Assembly: GCA_028819475.1 (NCBI GenBank)
Contig: JAPPLJ010000065.1
Coordinates: 31,953 to 95,952 of the forward strand
Source: Rhodospirillaceae bacterium
GTDB taxonomy: Bacteria > Pseudomonadota > Alphaproteobacteria > Bin65
Length of the DNA: 64,000 nucleotides
Direction: 5' to 3'
A program made the position numbers and the translations under genes. A model generated the notes under the pieces. The model was given only the letters and a program-made list of their open reading frames with translations. It was not told the origin of the DNA and ran no database searches. The stretch's first letter is position 1; each line of letters begins with the position of its first letter. Below are positions 53,339 to 63,072 of the stretch, piece by piece.

Positions 53339-55506
53339 GTCGTTTCCCCTTTCGCTGGCCCGTCGACTTCCACCGGCTGTAGCCGGAACCACACGCCACC
53401 GTCGTGTTCCAGCGCTCTGAGCTCCAAGCCGTTACGCGTCGCCCCTTCCCCGGCGATCGCCAAGCCCAAGCCCATCCCCTCCGGTTTGGTCGAAAACTGG
53501 GGATCGAAGATCACGCCGGTTTCGATGTGGTCTGGCTCGATGCCCGGTCCCGTATCCCTGTAATCGATGTGCAGGAGCCGCCCTCCATCCGTCGAAAAAT
53601 TGATGGCAATCCGCCTTTCCGGAAACTCTCTCGTCGCCAACCAGTAGAGGCTGTTGTCGATCAAATTGGTGAAAATCGCCTGGATGTCCTGTCGCCAACA
53701 TAGGAATGTGAAGGCCCTGTCGCCGTTGATCGTGCAGGTAACGCCCGTTTCCTTCATTTCTCCGGAAAATGTCTCCACCGCCCTCTCGACGATCGCTCTC
53801 AACGCCTCGGACTTCTTCTTCGACCGTCGTTGCGCGGCGAGCGGGTCCAGCCGGCCGAAAAGAGTGACGAAATCGGCCGCGCTGTCCGCTATTCCCTCGG
53901 CCAGCTCGACGATTCTTGAAGCCTTGCTTGGGTCACGCGTTTCTGCAAACGCATCCGCAGCCCTGCGGAGCAGCGGATGTTGGTTGCGGAAGTAGCTCAG
54001 AGGCCGCCTGCCTTCGTGGAGGACCACATTGATGATCTTGCCGAGCGTGGCCTGACCCTGGTACACAGCGATCGCGTCACGCAGTCGACCGACGGCTTCG
54101 CCCCGTTGCCGCTCGTCCGTCTCGATCAGGGCGATCACCTTGGATGTCGTCCTCTGACTCACCCGGGCTCCGGTAAGGGTGGACCGGACGTCGCGTTTCA
54201 GGGTGTCGAAGGAATAAAGCCGCTCCAGTTCGCGCTCTACCTTCAGCGTCCTTCTGCTGAGACCCGCGCGCTGGCGGTAAACGTACCGCTTTTCTTCCAG
54301 CCGGCCGATTACCGTCTTCGTGATCTCTTTCAACCTTCCGAAAGCGTCGTTCTCGATGAGACCGTCCCTCGCGCTCTTCTCGATGAGCTGCGAGTGCTCT
54401 TCCGACTGGATCTGCACGTAGCCTATGACCTGGTTGTTTCCGATCCGACGCGCCGGCGCCTGTATCCGCTGCTCGTTGAGTTTCAGCCAATCGAATTCGG
54501 GATCGCCCAGAGGCCGCAGGCGGAAGCCGTTTCGGTACACCCCGATCCCGTTGTACTCATTGAGCAGTTGACGCGCCTGAAGTTTGCCCAGGTAGTTGCC
54601 CACGTCGTCCTTCAACCCGCGTTGGATTAGCTGTTCGATCGATGCGGAATCGCGGTCATAGACGCGGATGTCGATTTCGAGGTCTCCGCATCCCGTGGGT
54701 CCGCCGAGGTTAATTGGAATCTCTTCGGTTGATGCGTTGCGGGATTTCTGCTGCGAGTACACGAGGCTCCCGGTCCCGCCAGCCTCTATGGTCCCGGCGA
54801 TCCTGTAATCGAAGTGCTCCACCAGCGGATAGGGTTCCACGAGCGCGTCAATGTCATTGACGCCCGGAACCTCTGTGATGCGCAGTATCACCTCAAACGT
54901 CTGCTCCATCGCCATCGTCGGAAATGGCGGCATAAGCTTCCTGAGTTCGAACTGAAGCTTCGTAAACTGTGAGTCCTTCCAAGCCTTCAGACGATCCTCG
55001 TCAATCACTATGACCAAGGTCGTGCCAGCCGGCTCGTCCACCTCCGTCGTTTCTATGAGAATTTCCACGTCGCCGAGAAAGTCCGCATCCTCGAAGTCTC
55101 CCCACTGCAGGTAGAGCGTCGTCTTCTCGCCAGACGGCGTCGTCGTCTCCAACAGCAGATCCGTCCCAAGGATCGAAGCGGCATAACGGCCGATCCCCTT
55201 CCGCCCCTGCATGGTTCTGCCGCTAGGGCTTTTGCCCCCTCGATCTTCCTTGTCGGAGGTCGACGGAACCATCCATTTGTTGATTACGGTGTCGCGGGAC
55301 ATGCCGTGTCCATGGTCGGCCACCGAAATCCGGTACTGTCTGTCCTCGCCTCTCTCGAAACCGACCGTGACGTCCGCCGAGTCCGCGTCATAGGCGTTCT
55401 TGACCAATTCAATCACGGCCGCGTGCGGATCCTGAATCAGGTCCCGACCTATCGTCAGAATGTGCCTGCCTGCGGGACGAATCGTGTACGTGCCAGCCTC
55501 AGGCAT
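53335..55506 (-). CDS. Dual GHKL ATPase / histidine-kinase-like protein
   Basis: 723 aa. The N-terminal ATPase is Hsp90/MutL-like: [10 protein letters not shown] (33-42), DHGHGMS (64-70) and [10 protein letters not shown] (101-110). A middle domain runs about 200-390. A helical stretch (about 395-435) leads to [11 protein letters not shown] (496-506), which looks like a histidine-kinase H-box, with H497 the candidate phospho-acceptor. A second ATPase follows: NLIDNSLYW (614-622), DTGPGI (651-656) and GMGLGLAI (677-684). The 5' end overlaps the methyltransferase stop by 8 bp and the 3' end overlaps the response-regulator start. No signal peptide or membrane span is seen, so it senses something in the cytoplasm. 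Confidence 0.88.
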   Translation of the reverse strand: MPEAGTYTIRPAGRHILTIGRDLIQDPHAAVIELVKNAYDADSADVTVGFERGEDRQYRISVADHGHGMSRDTVINKWMVPSTSDKEDRGGKSPSGRTMQGRKGIGRYAASILGTDLLLETTTPSGEKTTLYLQWGDFEDADFLGDVEILIETTEVDEPAGTTLVIVIDEDRLKAWKDSQFTKLQFELRKLMPPFPTMAMEQTFEVILRITEVPGVNDIDALVEPYPLVEHFDYRIAGTIEAGGTGSLVYSQQKSRNASTEEIPINLGGPTGCGDLEIDIRVYDRDSASIEQLIQRGLKDDVGNYLGKLQARQLLNEYNGIGVYRNGFRLRPLGDPEFDWLKLNEQRIQAPARRIGNNQVIGYVQIQSEEHSQLIEKSARDGLIENDAFGRLKEITKTVIGRLEEKRYVYRQRAGLSRRTLKVERELERLYSFDTLKRDVRSTLTGARVSQRTTSKVIALIETDERQRGEAVGRLRDAIAVYQGQATLGKIINVVLHEGRRPLSYFRNQHPLLRRAADAFAETRDPSKASRIVELAEGIADSAADFVTLFGRLDPLAAQRRSKKKSEALRAIVERAVETFSGEMKETGVTCTINGDRAFTFLCWRQDIQAIFTNLIDNSLYWLATREFPERRIAINFSTDGGRLLHIDYRDTGPGIEPDHIETGVIFDPQFSTKPEGMGLGLAIAGEGATRNGLELRALEHDGGVWFRLQPVEVDGPAKGETT

Positions 55507-56761
55507 CCCAGTCCTGCCTTATCTTGGCCGCGATTCTGCGTGAAAGGAGAACCGGGACGGCATTGCCGATCTGCCGGAACGCTTCGGTCCGGGCCGGACG
55601 GTCACTCGCACCTTCAAAATAGTAATCGTCCGGAAAAGTCTGGAGGCGGGCTGCCTCCCGAGGCGTGATCGACCGGTTCTGTTCAATGTCGGGGTGTATG
55701 TAGTAGTGCCCGTCCTTGCAGATGTGAGCCACCACAGTCTGCGAGAACGGAAGATCTGCGGCCACCACCTTGAATCTGTCGGTGAACGAAACCCCATTGC
55801 GATGCGTCTTCAGGTGTGGAGGAAGCGAGCCGTACCGAAGCCTCGACTTGTGTTCGTTCCACTGCCCAACGGCGATGCGGTAAATTTCGCGATCCTAGTC
55901 CGTCTGCGGCCGGGCGACGTGCCACGTCACGGGTGCTGTGCTCCGAACTCCCGCATCCTCCTGCCACTTGCTTTCGCATGGCAGCCGGTTGCACGGCCGA
56001 ACCGTGCCCTCGCCCGCTCCGAGCGTTGGCAGATCACGGAATACCTCGCTCACCTTCACGTCCGGGATCCATTGCTCGGGCTCAGGGTAAGTGCCGCCCG
56101 TGCCCTCCCGCCAACCGACCAGCACCACCCGTTTCCGGTTCTGCAGTACCCCATAGTTCCTAGCCCACAACGTCGAGTACTCAGTCTCGTAACCGATTTG
56201 CCGGAAGAGTTGCCGCATGGCCTCAAAGTAGCCCCGGCCGTCGCTGTCCTTCGCCGACAGTAGGCCCGTCACGTTCTCGAACACGAACCGCCTTGGACGG
56301 TATTTTCCGAGGAATTCCGCGTAGCACTTGTAGAGATAGTTTCTCTTGTCCTCCACCATCCGGTCGGGATCGCGGGAACGCCCGACTACGGAATACGCTT
56401 GGCAAGGCGGTCCACCTACGAGCACATCGAGTTCGCGCCCATTCAGCAGCGAGTCGATCTTGCCGTATAATCGCCCCAAGGTATCCGGTCTGATTTCATC
56501 GTTGACGACGGACTGCGCCACGCTCCGCGGTACTTCCGCATACAACTGTTCCCTGCCAATCTCGCCTGTCAGGTAGTCCGCGTACAGGTCCTCGCGGCCA
56601 GTGGTCCTCAGCCAGTGATACGCCATGCGGGTACGGAGCGTGTTGCAGGCAGCCAAGTCGGCTTCCACATGTGCCACCGGCTCGTAGCCTTCCTGAATGA
56701 ATCCTTCGGAAAGCCCTCCGCCTCCGGCGAAAAGATCTATGAAATTCAAAGTGCTAGACAC
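55499..56761 (-). pseudogene. Cytosine-5 DNA methyltransferase interrupted by in-frame TAG
   Basis: 420-codon C5 methyltransferase frame from GTG 56761. Motif I is FIDLFAGGGGLSEGF (7-21), motif IV GGPPCQAYS (116-124, catalytic C120), VI FENVTG (161-166) and VIII QNRKRVVLVGW (207-217). Codon 289 is TAG (55895-55897), flanked by ...ARPQTD and [12 protein letters not shown] in the same frame. Motifs IX-X follow ([30 protein letters not shown]). Only one base separates it from an intact gene. The stop falls in the variable target-recognition region, between the parts that exist as two chains in split enzymes such as M.AquI, so residual activity is conceivable. Confidence 0.9.
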
Positions 56762-57016
56762 TTGCCCCGCGCGTTGTAGAGGAGCGGCCAGTGAACCTGT
56801 CCCGCCCGCTGGACCAGTTCGTCCTCGCGAATCGCACATTTTCTGCTCGGCCACAAGGTCGAGCGATCCTCGGACCTTTCGTTCACCACCGCCAACCGAA
56901 TTCTTGCCTCGTGTATCGCCGCGACAACGGCTTTGGTGCGAGCCCTCGAGATCGTATAGTGTGCCTTGCGCGCCGGCCTCCCGCGCCTCGCCACTGCAAT
57001 CGTCCGGGTAAGCATC

Positions 57017-58102
57017 ATGAACATTGCCACACCTGCTCCCGACAGCGTCGACCCCGGCGCCTTTACCGCCGTTCCGGTAGTCGATATCGGCAGCCGGGCG
57101 GAAAGCGCCGCGGCGCGCCGGGAACTGGCGGACCGGCTGGGCGGCATTTGCCACCATGTCGGTTTCGCCGTGGTCACCAACCACGGCATCGCGCCCGACG
57201 TCATCGACGCCGTGTTCGCGAAGATTGCCCGCTTCTTCGCCCTGCCCGAGGCCGACAAGCGCTGCATCGACAAGCGCAATTCGCGCCATTTCCGCGGCTG
57301 GGAACCGGTCGGCAGCGAATACACCAACAACCGGCCGGACATGCGCGAGCAGATCGACCTGTGGACCGACCATCCGGCCCGGCCGATCGACACCACGCCC
57401 CGCTACCTGCGCCTGCTCGGGCCGAACCAGTGGCCGCCGGAAGACGTGGCGCCCGGCTTCAGGCCGGCGCTCGAGCGCTGGTTCGCCGACATGTCGGACC
57501 TGGCCGACGACCTGCTGCGCCTGCTCGCTCTCAGCCTGGAGCTGGAGGAGGGCCATTTCGACGCCCTGTTCGGCGCCGAGCGCATGTCGCTCACCAAGCT
57601 GATCGGCTATCCGGAGACGCCGCCCGGCCAGTTCGGCGTCAACGCCCACCACGACGCCGGCTTCCTGACCCTGCTCGCGCCGGGCAAAACGCCGGGCCTG
57701 GAGATCGAGAACGCCAACGGCGACTGGATTCCGGTGCCCATCGTACCGGGTTCCCTGGTCCTCAACCTGGGCGAGGTCCTGCAGAAGATGACCGGCAACT
57801 ATTTCGTCGCCACGCCGCACCGGGTGGTCACCCGCGAACCGCGCCTGTCGGCCGGCTATTTCCACGGGCCGTCGCTCGACATGGCGCTCGATCCGCTGCC
57901 GCTGGCGCCGGAATTCGCCGAAGCCGTCGCCCGCAGCCCGCGCCACGCCGGGGCCGGCTTCATGGCGCAGCGCGACGAGACCGAGGCCGGAGTCGGCGAC
58001 ATGCAGAGCAGGCACCATCCCGGCACCTACGGCGAGCAGCTCTGGAACTATTTCGCGCGCAGCTATCCGGACAACGTCGCGCGCTACTATCCCGCGGACT
58101 GA
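57017..58102 (+). CDS. Isopenicillin-N-synthase-like 2OG-Fe(II) oxygenase
   Basis: 361-aa oxygenase. The DIOX_N part (FTAVPVVDIGSR, GFAVVTNHGI, FFALPEADKR) is followed by the iron triad: NAHHDAGFLTLL (His, Asp) and ATPHRVV (distal His), with RLSAGYF carrying the 2-oxoglutarate-binding Arg/Ser. It is of plant- and fungal-like IPNS topology, common in alphaproteobacteria. The last 16 bp overlap the convergent cupin gene. The substrate is unknown. Confidence 0.88.
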   Translation: MNIATPAPDSVDPGAFTAVPVVDIGSRAESAAARRELADRLGGICHHVGFAVVTNHGIAPDVIDAVFAKIARFFALPEADKRCIDKRNSRHFRGWEPVGSEYTNNRPDMREQIDLWTDHPARPIDTTPRYLRLLGPNQWPPEDVAPGFRPALERWFADMSDLADDLLRLLALSLELEEGHFDALFGAERMSLTKLIGYPETPPGQFGVNAHHDAGFLTLLAPGKTPGLEIENANGDWIPVPIVPGSLVLNLGEVLQKMTGNYFVATPHRVVTREPRLSAGYFHGPSLDMALDPLPLAPEFAEAVARSPRHAGAGFMAQRDETEAGVGDMQSRHHPGTYGEQLWNYFARSYPDNVARYYPAD

Positions 58103-58617
58103 AGCGCCTCTTCCGCGGCCACGATGTGGGATCGCGGGATGAAATCCTGGTTAGCGCCCTCGATGCGGATCAGCCGCGTCGGCCGTGTCCGCCTCGGGGA
58201 ATGGACGGCGCCGACGCCGTAGAAATGGGCGTCGCCGGGCGTGAGCGTATAGGTCCGGTCCGGCACGACGCGGATGGGCCTGCCATCGCCGCCGCGGTCG
58301 ACGATGCGCCAGTCGGTCATTTCGGTCGTGCCCTCGGCCTGGCCGTAGATCGCCCAGGTCGTGCCGTGATCGTGGGGCTTGCCGACCGACGACCCGGCGT
58401 TGACATGGCCGCAGATGCAGAAGCTGAGCTCCGGATCCTCGTACAGAATCTCGCGCACCGGCTCGCCGTCCTTGCGGTCGGGCAGCATAGCGGCCGTGAA
58501 CGCGCGGTCTTTCAGGGCTTCGCCGAGAATGCCGCACAAGGCCGCCGCCCCGTCCGGGACCGGCGAGGCCTTCATAGCGTCGCGCAATCGCTGCGCCAGG
58601 GTTTCCAGGTCCATCAT
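58087..58617 (-). CDS. Cupin / cysteine-dioxygenase-like protein
   Basis: 176-aa single-cupin protein. [25 protein letters not shown] carries the His-x-His metal ligands, and [14 protein letters not shown] the third His. The overall pattern resembles the cysteine-dioxygenase/3-mercaptopropionate-dioxygenase superfamily, which oxidises thiols to sulfinates. That fits the sulfur setting (xsc and pta on the same strand). Its ATG overlaps the pta stop. Confidence 0.8.
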   Translation of the reverse strand: MMDLETLAQRLRDAMKASPVPDGAAALCGILGEALKDRAFTAAMLPDRKDGEPVREILYEDPELSFCICGHVNAGSSVGKPHDHGTTWAIYGQAEGTTEMTDWRIVDRGGDGRPIRVVPDRTYTLTPGDAHFYGVGAVHSPRRTRPTRLIRIEGANQDFIPRSHIVAAEEALQSAG

Positions 58618-59570
58618 GTCGTCTCGTCCGCCGCTTGCGCCGCTGTCACGGCAATCATGTGATAGACATCGTCTTCTGTACAGCCCCGCGACAGGTCGTT
58701 GGCCGGCCGGGCGAGGCCTTGCAGGGTCGGGCCGAGAGCGACCGCGCCGCCCAGCCGCTGGGCGATCTTGTAGCCGATATTGCCGGCGTTGAGGTCCGGG
58801 AAGATCAGCACGTTGGCCCGGCCGGCGACCGGCGATCCCGGCGCCTTGGACGCCGCGACATCGGGCACCAGCGCGGTGTCCACCTGCAATTCGCCGTCGA
58901 TGTCGAGCCCCGGTTCCTGCTCCCGGACCAGCGCTGTCGCTTTCTGGACGGCGGCGACCTTGCCGTGCCGGGCGCTGCCCTTGGTGGAAAAGGAGAGCAT
59001 GGCAACCCGCGGCGTGCCGCCGACCAGTTGCCGGTAGCTTTGCGCCGACGCCCGGGCGATGGCGGCGAGTTCCTCCTCGTCCGGCGCGACGACGAGGCCG
59101 CAGTCGGCGAAGATCAGCGCCCGGTCCGGCCAGACCATCAGGAAGAAGCTGGAGACCAGGGCGTAATCCGGGTGCTTGCCGATGACCTGAAGCGCCGTGC
59201 GGACGGTATCGGACGAGGTCGCCACCGCGCCGCCGAGCGTGCCGCCGGCCAGCCCGTCCCGGACCATCAGGGCGGCGAAGGTGAGCGGATGGCGCACCGC
59301 CGCGCGCGCCGCATCCCGGTCGACGCCGCGATGCTTGCGCAGGGTCCAGTAGGTTTCGGCCAGCCGCTCCGCGTCCGGCGACACCGCCGGATCGACGATT
59401 TCAACCCCCTCTCCGGCCCCGCCGCCGTCGCGCAGCAGCGTGATCCGCGCCAGTCCGTCGGCCGCCGCCCGCGCCGCGCCTCCGGCGATCCGCGGGTCGC
59501 CGCCCTCGGGCAGTACGATATGCGGCCGCAGCGCCCGGGCGCGGTCGGCAAGGGTTTCGAGAACGGACAC
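58614..59570 (-). CDS. pta: Phosphate acetyltransferase
   Basis: 318-aa Pta of the short (no N-terminal DRTGG domain) type: [54 protein letters not shown] and [24 protein letters not shown]. It converts acetyl phosphate, the product of Xsc, to acetyl-CoA, and the neighbouring xsc on the same strand supports that role. It overlaps the cupin gene by 4 bp (ATGA). Confidence 0.93.
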   Translation of the reverse strand: MSVLETLADRARALRPHIVLPEGGDPRIAGGAARAAADGLARITLLRDGGGAGEGVEIVDPAVSPDAERLAETYWTLRKHRGVDRDAARAAVRHPLTFAALMVRDGLAGGTLGGAVATSSDTVRTALQVIGKHPDYALVSSFFLMVWPDRALIFADCGLVVAPDEEELAAIARASAQSYRQLVGGTPRVAMLSFSTKGSARHGKVAAVQKATALVREQEPGLDIDGELQVDTALVPDVAASKAPGSPVAGRANVLIFPDLNAGNIGYKIAQRLGGAVALGPTLQGLARPANDLSRGCTEDDVYHMIAVTAAQAADETT

Positions 59571-59653
59571 GATATCGCCGCAAAGCCTGTTGTGCAGTCC
59601 GGCCGCTATTCAATACTATCCGCATTGAGATTGCGACGGCTTCGGAGGCTCTC

Positions 59654-60301
59654 ATGGCGGATACGCCGAACTGGCACATCGTCGGCGACTGGTTCGACAA
59701 TTGCAGTTGCGCCGTCGCCTGCCCCTGCACCTTCGCGCAGCCGCCGGACAACGGCTTTTGCGACGGGGTCCTCTTCTGGCACGTCAAGCACGGGCATTAC
59801 GGCGACACCGTGCTCGACGACCTCGCCTTCGTGCGGGTCGGCCGCTGGGAAGGCGACCTGTGGGCCGGCAAGGTCAGCGGCAAGGCTGGCGTTTTCGTCG
59901 ACGACCGCGCCGACGACGCCCAGGCCGAGGCCCTGACGGCCATCATCGGCGGCCGCGCGGGCGGTTTCATGGGCAAGGTGAACGCCTTGTTCACCGGGGG
60001 CCGCAAGGTGATCGGCGTCGAACGCGCGAAAATCTCCTTCGAGATTACGCCGAACCAGTCGCGCTGGGGCGTCGAGGTCGCCGGCAAGGTCAAGGCGTGG
60101 GCGGAGGCGCTGACCGGACCGACCAGCAATCCGGGCGAATACCCGCGGCTGGCCAACGCGCCGGGATCGGAGACCGGGCCCGGCCCGCAGCTGGTCACCT
60201 GGGGGAAGTCGACCGTGTGCAATGTCGATGCCTTCGGCTTCAAGTTCTCCTGGGACGTCAACTCCTCCAAGCACATCCCGTTCGACTGGACCGGCCCGTA
60301 G
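59654..60301 (+). CDS. DUF1326 protein
   Basis: 215-aa DUF1326 protein with a cysteine cluster NCSCAVACPCTF near residues 17-28, typical of the family, and SKHIPFDWTGP at the end. The family nearly always sits beside a DUF2182 membrane protein, which lies 3 bp downstream on the opposite strand here. The metal-ligand-like cysteines suggest metal handling; no activity is established. Confidence 0.85.
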   Translation: MADTPNWHIVGDWFDNCSCAVACPCTFAQPPDNGFCDGVLFWHVKHGHYGDTVLDDLAFVRVGRWEGDLWAGKVSGKAGVFVDDRADDAQAEALTAIIGGRAGGFMGKVNALFTGGRKVIGVERAKISFEITPNQSRWGVEVAGKVKAWAEALTGPTSNPGEYPRLANAPGSETGPGPQLVTWGKSTVCNVDAFGFKFSWDVNSSKHIPFDWTGP

Positions 60302-60304
60302 CGG

Positions 60305-61063
60305 TCAAAGCAACATTGCGACGCCGGCGGCCAGCAGGGCCGCGCTGTAGACCCAGGTCAGCCACGCCGGCAGCTGCGGCCATTTCTCGAGCGCCACGGC
60401 GACGGTGAGGACGGCGATCCAGACCGGGTTCATGACGCCGGCAACGAACAGCAGGAGCATGAGCGCCCAGCAGCATCCGGCGCAGTAGAGGCCGTGCCTG
60501 AGGCCCATCGCGAAGGCGCCGCCCGTGCCGTCGCGCCATTCCGCCAGCAGGAAGCCCTGCGGCGTCCGGCAGTATTTCAGGCAGGCCTGCTTCAGCGGCG
60601 TCAGCTGGTAGAGGCCGGCGAGGATCAGCAGGCCGGCGGTCAGCCCATCGGAACGGCTGACGATCATCGGCATCAGCATGCCGCCGGCCTGCAAAGCCCA
60701 CTGCGCGCCGGCGGCGAGCGCGGAAAATCCGATCCACACGAGCAGGTAGGCGCCGGCGAAGGCGAGCGAGCGCGGCGTCGCCCGCCCCGCCGGCGCGTTG
60801 CGGCGTTCCAGGGCGTCGAACGTCAGGATCATCGGCGCGGCCGAGGGCAGCATCATCGCCACCATCATGCCGCCCCACATGACGAAAACGGCAACCGCCG
60901 TCGCCGGGGACCAGGCCGTGTCGAGCGGCATCGCCAGCCGGACGGCCGGATGGGACATGTCGACCGTCATCCAGATGACGAACGCCCAGCCCGCCACGAA
61001 GACGAGCCCCAGCGCCGTCAGGATTTCAGCGTGGCGAAGAAGCCGGCGGGCGAGCGCGTGCAT
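60305..61063 (-). CDS. DUF2182 integral membrane protein
   Basis: 252-aa polytopic membrane protein, about six to seven spans. VMWGGMMVAMMLPSAAPMIL and LYCAGCCWALMLLLFVAGVMNPVWIA are the conserved DUF2182 segments with Met- and Cys-rich motifs. It pairs with the DUF1326 gene and is convergent with it. A metal-related membrane role is inferred from the motifs. Confidence 0.87.
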   Translation of the reverse strand: MHALARRLLRHAEILTALGLVFVAGWAFVIWMTVDMSHPAVRLAMPLDTAWSPATAVAVFVMWGGMMVAMMLPSAAPMILTFDALERRNAPAGRATPRSLAFAGAYLLVWIGFSALAAGAQWALQAGGMLMPMIVSRSDGLTAGLLILAGLYQLTPLKQACLKYCRTPQGFLLAEWRDGTGGAFAMGLRHGLYCAGCCWALMLLLFVAGVMNPVWIAVLTVAVALEKWPQLPAWLTWVYSAALLAAGVAMLL

Positions 61064-61164
61064 GGCCGATCGTTCCCGGATGGGTGAGCACCAGGCGAAT
61101 CTAGCACCGACGCTCGCGGTACGCAGATTTTGACTGGCAGAACGGAGCAGCGCCGTCCGGCATC

Positions 61165-61193
61165 GTAGGGGAGGGTTTGAAACCCTCCCCTAC
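61165..61193. repeat. Perfect palindrome GTAGGGGAGGGTTT-type
   Basis: gtaggggagggttt g aaaccctcccctac: 14-bp arms with a 1-nt centre, between the DUF2182 and xsc genes. It may act as a terminator for xsc transcription, or as one copy of a REP-like repeat. Confidence 0.6.
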
Positions 61194-61265
61194 ACCTTGG
61201 GTCCGCAATCGCCCTTGAAAATACCGCTGTGTCGCCCCGGCCGTTTGCGTCCGGCCGCCGTTCCG

Positions 61266-63044
61266 CTACGCCGCCTGTTGCGGGCGCATGTCGGCGGGGT
61301 CGATGCCGGCGACCTCGACCGGCCTTTTCATGGCGTCGCGGCGGAACGGTTCGCCCAGCTCCTGGTTGAGCAGCACCTCGATGAAGGTGGTCACGCCCTC
61401 CTTCATCTGGGCGTCCACCGCCTTCTGCAACTCCGCCGTCAACCCGTCCATGGTCGCAACCTGCACGCCCTTGAGGCCGCAGGCTTCGGCGATCCGCGCA
61501 TAGTGCACGTCGAGGTCCAGTTCGGTGCCGACGAAATTGTCGTCGAACCACAGGGTGGTGTTGCGCTTCTCGGCGCCCCACTGGTAGTTGCGGAAGATCA
61601 CCATCGTGATCGCCGGCCATTCCTTCCGGCCGCAGGCGGTCATCTCGTTCATCGAGATGCCGAAGGCGCCGTCGCCGGCGAAGCCGATGACCGGCGTGTC
61701 CGGGCAGCCGATCTTGGCCCCGACGATCGCCGGGAAGCCGTAGCCGCATGGGCCGAACAGGCCGGGCGCGAGATATTTCCGGCCCTGCTCGAAGGTCGGG
61801 TAGGCGTTGCCGATGGCGCAGTTGTTGCCGATGTCCGACGAGATGATCGCGTCGGCCGGCAGCGCCGACTGGATGGCGCGCCAGGCCATGCGCGGGCTCA
61901 TCCGCTCCGGCTCGCGGGCGCGGGCGCGCTCGTTCCAGGTCGTGCCGGGATCGTCGTCTTCGTGGTCCATGCCGCTCAGCGCCTGGAGCCAGGCCGAGCG
62001 GGTGTGGTGGATTGTCGAGAGCCGCTCCTCGCGGTCGGTGTCGCCGGCGTCGGACGCAAGATTCTCCAGGAGCTGTTCGGCGACCAGCTTCGCGTCGCCG
62101 GCGATGCCGACCGCCACCGGTTTGGTCAGGCCGATGCGGTCCGGGTTGATATCGACCTGGATGAGCTTCGCCGCCTTCGGCCAGTAGTCGACGCCGTAGC
62201 CCGGCAGGGTCGAGAAGGGGTTGAGGCGGGTGCCGAGCGCGAGCACGACATCGGCTTTGGAAATCAGCTCCATCGCCGCGCGCGAACCGTTGTAGCCGAG
62301 CGGCCCGACGGAGAGCGGGTGGCTGCCGGGGAAGGCATCGTTATGCTGGTAGTTGCAGCAGACCGGCGCGCCCAGCCGTTCGGCCAGCCGGCGCGAGGCG
62401 TCGATAGCGCCGCTCAGCACCACGCCGGCGCCGTTCAGGATGACCGGGAAGTTCGCCTCCGAGAGCAGCGCGGCAGCGGTCTCGATGGCGGCCCGGCCGC
62501 CGGGCGAGCGCTCCAGCCCCACGATCTGGGGCAGTTCGATATCGATCACCTGGGTCCAGTAATCGCGCGGCACGTTGATCTGCGCCGGCGCGCTGCCGCG
62601 CCACGCCTTCTCGATCACCCGGTTCAGCACCTCGGCGATGCGCACCGGATCGCGCACCTCCTCCTGGTAGCAGACCATGTCCTCGAACACGGCCATCTGC
62701 TCGATTTCCTGGAAACCGCCCTGGCCGATCGTCCGGTTCGCCGCCTGGGGCGTCACCAGCAGCATCGGCGTGTGGTTCCAGTAGGCCGTCTTGATCGGGG
62801 TCACAAAATTGGTGATGCCGGGGCCGTTCTGGGCGACCGCCATGCTCATCTTGCCGGTCGCGCGGGAATAACCGTCGGCCATCATCCCGGCATTGCATTC
62901 GTGGGCGCAGTCCCAGAAGGCGATGCCGGCCTTCGGGAACAGGTCCGAGATCGGCATCATGGCCGAGCCGATAATGCCGAAAGCATGCTCGATGCCGTGC
63001 ATCTGCAGCACCTTCACAAAGGCTTCTTCGGTCGTCATCTTCAT
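61266..63044 (-). CDS. xsc: Sulfoacetaldehyde acetyltransferase
   Basis: 592-aa thiamine-diphosphate enzyme that splits sulfoacetaldehyde with phosphate to acetyl phosphate and sulfite. The N-terminus MKMTTEEAFVKVLQMHGIEHAFG and DLFPKAGIAFWDCAHE are the Xsc hallmark. GFAGDGAFGISMNE near residue 455 is the ThDP-Mg site. The full length fits Xsc (about 590 aa), and the phosphate acetyltransferase gene downstream accepts the product. The alternative would be another acetolactate-synthase-like enzyme, but the N-terminal identity argues strongly for Xsc. Confidence 0.94.
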   Translation of the reverse strand: MKMTTEEAFVKVLQMHGIEHAFGIIGSAMMPISDLFPKAGIAFWDCAHECNAGMMADGYSRATGKMSMAVAQNGPGITNFVTPIKTAYWNHTPMLLVTPQAANRTIGQGGFQEIEQMAVFEDMVCYQEEVRDPVRIAEVLNRVIEKAWRGSAPAQINVPRDYWTQVIDIELPQIVGLERSPGGRAAIETAAALLSEANFPVILNGAGVVLSGAIDASRRLAERLGAPVCCNYQHNDAFPGSHPLSVGPLGYNGSRAAMELISKADVVLALGTRLNPFSTLPGYGVDYWPKAAKLIQVDINPDRIGLTKPVAVGIAGDAKLVAEQLLENLASDAGDTDREERLSTIHHTRSAWLQALSGMDHEDDDPGTTWNERARAREPERMSPRMAWRAIQSALPADAIISSDIGNNCAIGNAYPTFEQGRKYLAPGLFGPCGYGFPAIVGAKIGCPDTPVIGFAGDGAFGISMNEMTACGRKEWPAITMVIFRNYQWGAEKRNTTLWFDDNFVGTELDLDVHYARIAEACGLKGVQVATMDGLTAELQKAVDAQMKEGVTTFIEVLLNQELGEPFRRDAMKRPVEVAGIDPADMRPQQAA

Positions 63045-63072
63045 CGGTCTGTCCTCGCAGAGTGCACTTGCG

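Noticed and set aside
55895-58018. 707-codon minus-strand frame covering the methyltransferase and the IPNS-like oxygenase region
   Set aside because: Only the part after 56761 (the methyltransferase) is real; the rest is antisense to the oxygenase gene at 57017.
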